Below, one piece after another: positions 7,023 through 11,747 of a DNA stretch of 11,747 bases; position 1 is the first letter of the stretch; each line of letters begins with the position of its first letter. The notes under the pieces are model-generated. The model ran no database searches. It saw only the letters and a list, made by a program, of their open reading frames with translations, and was not told the origin of the DNA. Source of the stretch: CAYUPI01 sp964446585 (lineage in GTDB: Bacteria; Verrucomicrobiota; Verrucomicrobiia; Limisphaerales; UBA8199). The stretch lies in assembly GCA_964446585.1 (NCBI GenBank), contig CAYUPI010000105.1:1-11747 (forward strand), in the 5' to 3' direction. The position numbers and the translations under genes were made by a program.

Positions 7023-8270
7023 TCACTTGGCCAGATCGGACGCATGGCCAGTCGCAAGGGGCTGGGGCTCGCGGCACAATTTTTGAACGACCAGCAGGGC
7101 GGTTAGCAGCGAAATTCCACTGCAAATCAGGTAAGGCGAGGGAGCTGAAATATCCAGTAGGGTCGCCGCAAAAACGGGTCCGACGATTCGGGCGAGGCTG
7201 CCGGCACTTTGGGCTACGCCGATGGTTGCCCCTTGCTCGTGCGCTGGCGTCAGATTGGAAAGCAACCCAAACACCGGCGGTCGGGTCAGGCTCGAACCGA
7301 TCGACAGGAGGCTGAGTACTGCCAGCAACAGGAGCCACGCACCCGTGCCACTTCCCTTAATGAACGGCATCGGCGCCAAGCCCAATGCCACCAGAAACAA
7401 GCTGTTGGCGATAACGCGCGGTTCGCCGCTTTTTTTCACAATGCGACCGATCGCCCCACCCTGCACAACTGCACCAATGATTCCGCAATAGGCGAAGAGG
7501 TAGCCGATGATTTTTGCATCCTGATCCCGGCGCGCGTCGAGGTGGAAATTTCGGCCAATCAAGAGGCCGAGCGTCGTTTCAAAACAGGTGAAACAAAAAG
7601 TGGCCAGGAAAAAGACCACCACAAGTAATCCGATTTTGGGATGACTGAGCGTGTGCAGCCACTGCGCCATCCGGGGCCGTGCCGCGACATGTTCGGAGCT
7701 CTGTTTCCAACTCTCGGGCAGAATCGCCAGCGTCAACCCAAAGTTGATCGCGCATAAGGCCGAAGCCACCCAGCCTGGCCCCTGGACTCCAGTTAAGTGG
7801 ATGCTGAGGCCTCCCAGGGCGGGGCCAAAAATGAAACCCAGACCGAACGCCATGCCGATCAAGCCCATTCTTCTCGACCGTTCAGACGGCGGCGTGATGT
7901 CGGCAATGTAAGCCTGGGCCACGGTAATGTTGGCACCGCAAATTCCTGCGAACACGCGCGAGCCGAGCAATACCCATAAAGCCAGCGGCGGCTTCAGGGC
8001 TGAACCGATCGCGAACATGGCATATGACAGCGCCGCCCCGGCGGTGCTTACCAACAGAACGGGCCTGCGTCCGATCAGATCGGAGAGGTGGCCCCAGCCA
8101 GGCGCGAACAGAAACTGCATGGCCGAGAAGGAGGCCATGATCGCGCCGATCATCCATCCGCGCGCTCCCAAATTGCGTGTGTAAATCGGCAGCAGGGGCA
8201 GCACGATGCCGAAACCAATCAGGTCGATGAAGACCGTGAGAAAAATGACGAGAACCGAGGGCTTTCTCAT
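7023..8270 (-). CDS. MFS transporter, TetA-like drug:H+ antiporter family
   Basis: Encodes 415 residues with about 12 hydrophobic segments, typical of the 12-helix DHA1 family of inner-membrane, proton-driven exporters. Helix 1 carries FIDLIGFGIVLPLLP with Asp16. The helix 2-3 loop has motif A, GHLSDLIGRRPVLL (60-73). Motif C-like glycines occur in helix 5 (MAFGLGFIFGPALGG, 140-154), preceded by AYIADITPPSERSRRMG. A matching half-motif is seen at EQGATIGVAQSAGSLARIVGPVFA (345-368). These features resemble the TCR/Tet group, but that pattern is widespread among exporters of many compounds, so tetracycline resistance should not be assumed. A polar loop (about 187-208) separates the two six-helix halves. 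It is the first gene of the minus-strand run, followed after 40 bp by the esterase. No Shine-Dalgarno is evident at the ATG at 8270. Confidence 0.93.
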   Translation of the reverse strand: MRKPSVLVIFLTVFIDLIGFGIVLPLLPIYTRNLGARGWMIGAIMASFSAMQFLFAPGWGHLSDLIGRRPVLLVSTAGAALSYAMFAIGSALKPPLALWVLLGSRVFAGICGANITVAQAYIADITPPSERSRRMGLIGMAFGLGFIFGPALGGLSIHLTGVQGPGWVASALCAINFGLTLAILPESWKQSSEHVAARPRMAQWLHTLSHPKIGLLVVVFFLATFCFTCFETTLGLLIGRNFHLDARRDQDAKIIGYLFAYCGIIGAVVQGGAIGRIVKKSGEPRVIANSLFLVALGLAPMPFIKGSGTGAWLLLLAVLSLLSIGSSLTRPPVFGLLSNLTPAHEQGATIGVAQSAGSLARIVGPVFAATLLDISAPSPYLICSGISLLTALLVVQKLCREPQPLATGHASDLAK

Positions 8271-8387
8271 TCGCGCCAGATGACGGCCCGAAATGGGAAT
8301 TCAAAATGAAGTCGAAACCGCATCGCTAAAGTCTATTTGCGCTCGAACGCGAGTCAAGCGGTGTGGGCAGCGGCAACTCGCACTTCC

Positions 8388-8469
8388 GTAGCGGCGTCTC
8401 GTAAGAGCGCCGCATTCTTCAATTTTCAATTCCACCACGAAGCGCGGCGCTCTTACGAGACGCTGCTAC
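8388..8469. repeat. Near-perfect inverted repeat, REP/MITE-like element
   Basis: Two 26-nt arms, 8388-8413 and 8444-8469, are reverse complements with one mismatch (GTAGCGGCG versus GTAGCAGCG at the outer end). They flank a 30-nt AT-richer loop (8414-8443) that contains a short direct repeat, TTCAATTTTCAATTCC. Transcribed from either strand, this would fold into a very stable hairpin. There is no T-run immediately after either arm, so a simple intrinsic terminator is less likely than a dispersed palindromic element. No second copy occurs in this window, so copy number elsewhere is unknown. Confidence 0.75.
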
Positions 8470-8522
8470 ATGGATCGGGTTGACCGCGCTCCCCGGATAG
8501 TCAATCAGCCGTGCCGGGCTGG

Positions 8523-8578
8523 ATTTGAGCGTCCGTCGAAGGAAGCGCGCTTGAGAAGTGGACGCGGCTGGCTCAAAT
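8523..8578. repeat. Weak dyad with 8-nt arms
   Basis: ATTTGAGC (8523-8530) is answered by GCTCAAAT (8571-8578). Flanking GTCC (8531-8534) and GGAC (8560-8563) could pair in a bulged extension. The 40-nt loop makes this weak, and it may be chance or the remnant of a degenerate palindromic repeat. Confidence 0.3.
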
Positions 8579-8732
8579 CTGGACAGCAAAAGACCCGCGA
8601 GTCGCGAAAAAACGCATGAACTGTCGGCTTCAACGATTGCCCCCGGGGTTGGCGCTGAACCTGCGAATAAGCGCGTATTGAGATTGCATACCGCCCGGTG
8701 TTGTAGCAAAATCGGGGCAACGCTCGCATTGG

Positions 8733-8747
8733 GGCGGTAGTGCCGCC
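8733..8747. promoter_or_regulatory. Short palindrome GGCGG-N5-CCGCC upstream of the response regulator
   Basis: GGCGGTAGTGCCGCC is a perfect 5-bp inverted repeat around TAGTG. It is followed at 8749-8754 by TAAAAT, which could serve as a -10 box; no convincing -35 sits at the right distance. The position 31 bp before the ATG at 8779 suits an operator for autoregulation, but this is inference. Confidence 0.3.
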
Positions 8748-8778
8748 ATAAAATTTAAGAGCCCCGAAGGCGAAAGCG

Positions 8779-9492
8779 ATGACTGCAAACTTGACTTGTG
8801 ACACCATGGCCCCGGCCAAATCAAACAGTGTAAAGGACACGCGCGCGCGGATCCTGCTGGTGGACGATCACGCCGTAGTGCGCTTCGGCATCGCGCAGCT
8901 CATCAACCGGCAGTCGGATATGGTGGTTTGCGGCGAGGAGGAGGATGCGTCTCGCGCGATGAGCGCGATCAGTACGCTCAAGCCTGCGCTCGTCATTGCC
9001 GATATCTCGCTCAAGGACAGCAGCGGCTTGGAATTGATGCGCAACATCAAGGCGCAGCATCCGGGCCTGCCGGTCCTGGTGGTTAGCGTCCACGATGAAT
9101 CGATCTATGCCGAGATTGCATTCCGGGCCGGCGCCCTGGGTTACTTGATGAAGGAAGAGGCGCTGGAAAAGATTCTGACCGCCATCCGGCGTGTGCTCAC
9201 CGGGGCGATTTACGTCAGCGACCGACTCGCGGCTAAAATGCTGCAGCAACAGGTACGCGGGCAATCGGACATCAGCGAGTCCCCCGTCAAAGGTCTCAGC
9301 GACCGCGAGTTGGAAGTCTTTCAACTCATCGGCCAGTGGAAAAAGACACGTGAGATCGCCGACGAATTGCACCTGAGCATCAAGACCATTGAGTACTATC
9401 GCGAACAGATAAAACGGAAGCTCAACTTGAAAAATGCGGGCGAGCTCACCCAATACGCTACTTCCTGGGTGCAGCGCGAAATACCCACTTAA
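8779..9492 (+). CDS. NarL/FixJ-family response regulator (REC + LuxR-type HTH), orphan
   Basis: Encodes 237 residues. Residues 23-140 are a receiver domain: acidic pair Asp29-Asp30 (LLVDDHAVVR), predicted phosphoacceptor Asp75 (LVIADISL), Ser103 at the switch position (VVSVHDE) and invariant Lys125 (GYLMKEEA). After a linker, residues 172-230 form a LuxR/GerE-type helix-turn-helix (LSDRELEVFQLIGQWKKTREIA ... SIKTIEYYREQIKRKLNL). Phosphorylation would be expected to promote dimerisation and DNA binding as a transcription factor. No histidine kinase is encoded in the window, so its input and targets are unknown. The ATG at 8779 has an SD-like GAAGG 8 nt upstream; the ATG at 8806 is an alternative that would drop a non-conserved nine-residue head. 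A palindromic element follows the stop codon. Confidence 0.95.
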   Translation: MTANLTCDTMAPAKSNSVKDTRARILLVDDHAVVRFGIAQLINRQSDMVVCGEEEDASRAMSAISTLKPALVIADISLKDSSGLELMRNIKAQHPGLPVLVVSVHDESIYAEIAFRAGALGYLMKEEALEKILTAIRRVLTGAIYVSDRLAAKMLQQQVRGQSDISESPVKGLSDRELEVFQLIGQWKKTREIADELHLSIKTIEYYREQIKRKLNLKNAGELTQYATSWVQREIPT

Positions 9493-9540
9493 GAAGAGCT
9501 CCAAGTTCCAAGGTCCAAAAACCAAAGAAGCTCCGGGACA

Positions 9541-9602
9541 CAAGCTCCAAATTCCTAATCAGTCCTGCCTAACGGCGAGGTGACTTTGGAATTTGGAGCT
9601 TG
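9541..9602. repeat. Palindromic intergenic element, possible terminator
   Basis: Perfect 15-nt arms, CAAGCTCCAAATTCC (9541-9555) and its reverse complement (9588-9602), enclose a 32-nt loop. A run of six T follows at 9607-9612, so the structure could terminate the response regulator transcript. The surroundings (about 9494-9640) are built from related CTCCAA/TTCCAA/GGTCCAAAAA words on the left and their complements on the right. This gives an imperfect longer dyad, as in dispersed intergenic repeats. The element lies 48 bp after the regulator stop. Confidence 0.6.
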
Positions 9603-9709
9603 GTCCTTTTTTGGTCTTGAGATTGGGTTTTTGAGCTTTCCGTTGATCGGGGATTCCCCTGGCTGGCATTCCGCAATCGCACCGGGATAACAAACCTGTC
9701 CGCCCCTGA

Positions 9710-9737
9710 TTGTTGATTCATAGGCCTGCTCTAAACT
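9710..9737 (+). promoter_or_regulatory. Weak candidate promoter for the HYR protein gene
   Basis: TTGTTG (9710-9715) and TAAACT (9732-9737) are separated by 16 nt, 32 bp before the ATG at 9770. A small inverted repeat (CCTGCT at 9725-9730, AGCAGG at 9740-9745) straddles the -10-like box. Both are weak signals. Confidence 0.25.
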
Positions 9738-9769
9738 GAAGCAGGTAGAAAAGTGAGATTTGGGCACCT

Positions 9770-11747
9770 ATGAATCGGGAACTGAATTCAGTGCGCGCAG
9801 TACGGACGCTATTGATCCAGTTATTGCTGTTGGGTGCGGGCATGAACAGTCTCGCCACGTCAATCACGTTGGAGGGTCAGAACAAGGGCGACACCAATAA
9901 TTGGTATGCCGGCAATCTTCTGAATTGGGAAGAACTGGACATGATTCCCTGCCGGGTTCACTGGGTAAACGCTCAAGGAAACAATCAGACTGTCAGGCTT
10001 GATTTTCCGCACATCAATAGCGGCAATCCCGGGATCGAGAGCCTTTTCTATTTCAGCACCTCCTCGAATGTCGTGTTCGCCTCCCCACCAACCTTGTTCG
10101 CCCCGCTTTCCTCGGGGACGTGGTCTTACACGTTTACGGTTAACATTCTGGATGGACAGCCGGCGTTTGTTAATTTCTGTACTCGCCTTGCGGCCGGCGC
10201 ACACCTGAACACTGGAAGTTCGCTGGCCCTCAGCGGCAAACCTTCCGCGATGGGAAGTCTCCAGGTCCATAAGCCCGCGCCGAGACCAGGCACGCCGGAT
10301 CTCATGGTGCTCAAGACCGGCCCTTCGACTGCCTTGCCCGGCGATTTCATTACCTACACATTGAGTTACACGAACAAGACCAGTGGCTTGAACCCGGCCA
10401 CCGGCGTGCAGTTGAGCGATACTCTTCCGGCGCAGGTCATCGTTGATCCCAACACCCTGCCCGCGGGCGGCTTGCTGTTGGGCAGTATGATCTATTGGGA
10501 CCTGCCCAATCTTCCGGTCGGAGCAGGCGGGCGGATTTCTTTCACGGCCCAGGTGGCGCCCTCGACGCCCTTCGGCATCAGTTTCACCAACACCGCGCAA
10601 ATCTTAAGCGCCGAGGACGATCTCAATTATTCGGACAATACCTCCACGTGGGTGACAACCACGCCTACCTGTTTTGCGCCCGTAGTAAATAGCGGGCCGG
10701 CCAGCCTGACGAATTGCGTGGGAACTACCGCCACATTCGCTGTGGATGCGTCTGGCACGGGTCTGATTTATCAATGGTACAAAGGTACAGTTGCGCTGTC
10801 CGGCCAGACTGCGAGCAATCTGGTCTTTAGCAGCGTGACCATCGGAGATTCTGGCGTCTATAGCGTGGTCGTTAGTGGAACGTGCGGCAACAGCATCAGC
10901 AACAGTGCAACCTTGACCGTCACCCCGCTGACCATCTCCTGTCCCGCCTCTACGACCGTTGTGGCATCGCCCGGACTGTGCGGAGCGACCAACGTGGCGT
11001 TGGGCACGCCGACGGTCGCTGACAACTGCGGTCCGGTGACCATCACCAGCAATGCTCCGGCGCTCTTCCCGGTGGGGACCAACAGTGTGATTTGGACAGT
11101 GACGGACAGTCATGGCAACAGCGTGAGTTGCACGCAGACAGTGATTGTCAATGATATCCAGGCCCCAACGATTAGTTGTCCGGCGCTGGTAACCGTAGCG
11201 GCATCCCCTGGTCTTTGTGGAGCGACCAATGTGGCGTTGGGCACGCCGACGGTCGCTGACAACTGCGGTCCGGTGACCATCACCAGCAATGCTCCGGCGC
11301 TCTTCCCGGTGGGGACCAACAGTGTGATTTGGACAGTGACGGACAGTCATGGCAACAGCGTGAGTTGCACGCAGACAGTGATTGTCAATGATATCCAGGC
11401 CCCAACGATTAGTTGTCCGGCGCTGGTAACCGTAGCGGCATCCCCTGGTCTTTGTGGAGCGACCAATGTGGCGCTTGGCACCCCGACGGTTTCCGATAAC
11501 TGCGGTTCGGTGACGGTGACGAATAATGCTCCTGCCCTCTTCCCCGTGGGCACGAACACAGTGATTTGGACTGCAACAGACAGTCACGGCAACAGCGTGA
11601 CTTGCACGCAGACGGTGATTGTCAATGACACCGAGGCCCCGACGATTAGTTGTCCGGCGCTGGTAACGGTAGCGGCATCGCCCGGACTGTGCGGAGCGAC
11701 CAATGTGGCGCTTGGCACCCCGACGGTTTCCGATAACTGCGGTTCGG
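9770..11747 (+). CDS. Large secreted HYR/DUF11/Ig-repeat protein (3' end beyond window)
   Basis: The frame is open from the ATG at 9770 to the window edge (659 codons, no stop), so the gene is partial. Residues 1-30 look like a signal peptide (VRTLLIQLLLLGAGMNSLA). Residues 31-170 are a beta-rich N-terminal domain seen here before the repeats, ending GSLQVHKPAP. Residues 176-298 match the DUF11/conserved-repeat fold (DLMVLKTGPSTALPGDFITYTLSY ... NTAQILS). Residues 303-386 are an Ig-like domain with the Cys316/Cys372 pair, Trp336 and DSGVYSVVV. From residue 389 there are HYR repeats of 79 residues, each with four Cys (repeat positions 3, 16, 32, 66). An extracellular or cell-surface structural or adhesive role is inferred. 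The C-terminal anchor is not visible. No Shine-Dalgarno is obvious at the ATG. Confidence 0.88.
   Translation, partial: MNRELNSVRAVRTLLIQLLLLGAGMNSLATSITLEGQNKGDTNNWYAGNLLNWEELDMIPCRVHWVNAQGNNQTVRLDFPHINSGNPGIESLFYFSTSSNVVFASPPTLFAPLSSGTWSYTFTVNILDGQPAFVNFCTRLAAGAHLNTGSSLALSGKPSAMGSLQVHKPAPRPGTPDLMVLKTGPSTALPGDFITYTLSYTNKTSGLNPATGVQLSDTLPAQVIVDPNTLPAGGLLLGSMIYWDLPNLPVGAGGRISFTAQVAPSTPFGISFTNTAQILSAEDDLNYSDNTSTWVTTTPTCFAPVVNSGPASLTNCVGTTATFAVDASGTGLIYQWYKGTVALSGQTASNLVFSSVTIGDSGVYSVVVSGTCGNSISNSATLTVTPLTISCPASTTVVASPGLCGATNVALGTPTVADNCGPVTITSNAPALFPVGTNSVIWTVTDSHGNSVSCTQTVIVNDIQAPTISCPALVTVAASPGLCGATNVALGTPTVADNCGPVTITSNAPALFPVGTNSVIWTVTDSHGNSVSCTQTVIVNDIQAPTISCPALVTVAASPGLCGATNVALGTPTVSDNCGSVTVTNNAPALFPVGTNTVIWTATDSHGNSVTCTQTVIVNDTEAPTISCPALVTVAASPGLCGATNVALGTPTVSDNCGS
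10934..11747 (+). repeat. Tandem 237-nt HYR-coding repeats, three full plus one partial
   Basis: The units are 10934-11170, 11171-11407, 11408-11644 and 11645-11747 (cut by the window edge), with no indels. The segment 10994-11236 is identical to 11231-11473 (243 nt, offset 237), so units 1 to 3 share a whole unit length without a silent change. Unit 4 agrees with unit 3 at its visible 3' end but shares a GGCATCGCCCGGACTGTGCG stretch with unit 1 rather than with 2 or 3, a mosaic pattern typical of unequal recombination or gene conversion. Confidence 0.92.

Larger units (their letters stand above)
8271..8778. other. Gene-free span between divergent MFS and response regulator genes
   Basis: This 508-bp stretch must hold the promoters for both divergent genes. 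Open frames exist on both strands (for example minus strand 8419-8709 and 8505-8840), but none shows a recognisable domain, signal peptide or plausible composition. The longest also runs into the response regulator. What can be seen is a strong inverted-repeat element (8388-8469), a weaker dyad (8523-8578) and a short palindrome just before the response regulator gene (8733-8747). No tRNA-like or riboswitch-like fold was recognised by eye. Confidence 0.6.

Noticed and set aside
5468..7057. Longer esterase start at 7057
   Set aside because: It would overlap the MFS coding end by 35 bp and put 25 charged residues before an otherwise perfect signal peptide.
7023..8270. Specific call of the MFS gene as a tetracycline-resistance determinant
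   Set aside because: TetA-like motifs are shared by many DHA1 exporters with other substrates, so the sequence does not support a specific drug.
8505..8840. 111-codon minus-strand frame with a hydrophobic start in the gene-free span
   Set aside because: It begins inside the response regulator gene, lacks a recognisable domain, and its C-terminal part is composition-driven.
8821..9543. 240-codon minus-strand frame opposite the response regulator
   Set aside because: The plus strand has an unambiguous REC-HTH protein with all key residues; the antisense product is an artefact of codon bias.
9860..10600. 246-codon minus-strand open frame
   Set aside because: It lies opposite the N-terminal and DUF11 regions of the plus-strand secreted protein, is Arg/Gly-rich, and has no motif.
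10604..11587. 327-codon open frame on the minus strand, with internal repeats
   Set aside because: It is the antisense shadow of the HYR repeats; the periodicity comes from the plus-strand 237-nt units, and the Arg/His-rich product has no recognisable domain.
10934..11747. CRISPR-like array
   Set aside because: The 237-nt periodic units are contiguous, in frame and coding (HYR domains), with no short repeats and variable spacers.

Overview
The window looks like chromosomal DNA from a member of the Verrucomicrobiota, probably the Pedosphaera/Limisphaera side of the phylum. This is an inference from style, not from a marker search. The clues are secreted cupredoxin and HYR/DUF11 proteins with Ig-like modules, gene starts with few Shine-Dalgarno sequences, intergenic palindromic repeats, and moderately high GC. 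No rRNA, tRNA, CRISPR array, transposase or phage gene was seen.

Layout. (1) 62-2483 looks like a small extracytoplasmic copper-handling cluster. It holds a 77-residue secreted Cys-rich protein on the minus strand, then, divergently, an amicyanin-like cupredoxin fused to an Ig-like module. A lipoprotein joining a CusF-like copper domain to a SCO/SenC domain follows. (2) 2564-8270 is a minus-strand run read in the order MFS exporter, secreted esterase-fold hydrolase, alanyl-tRNA synthetase (alaS). The SCO gene and alaS converge. (3) 8271-8778 has no credible gene but carries an 82-bp near-perfect inverted repeat that resembles a REP/MITE-type element. (4) 8779-9492 encodes an orphan NarL/FixJ-type response regulator. 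It is followed by a second palindromic element at 9541-9602. (5) 9770 to the end is an open-ended gene for a large secreted protein with an N-terminal domain, a DUF11 domain, an Ig domain and at least four HYR repeats. Adjacent HYR copies share an exact 243-nt match.

How the genes fit together. The first three genes have a common theme: Cys/Met/His copper ligands, all exported, and a SCO protein that typically serves cytochrome oxidase copper-site assembly or thiol redox chemistry. The esterase and exporter are close enough to be co-transcribed, possibly with alaS, but no shared pathway is evident. The response regulator has no partner kinase here. The best candidates for something undescribed are the copper trio, which includes a SCO protein with an atypical C-x5-C motif, and the two families of palindromic repeats.
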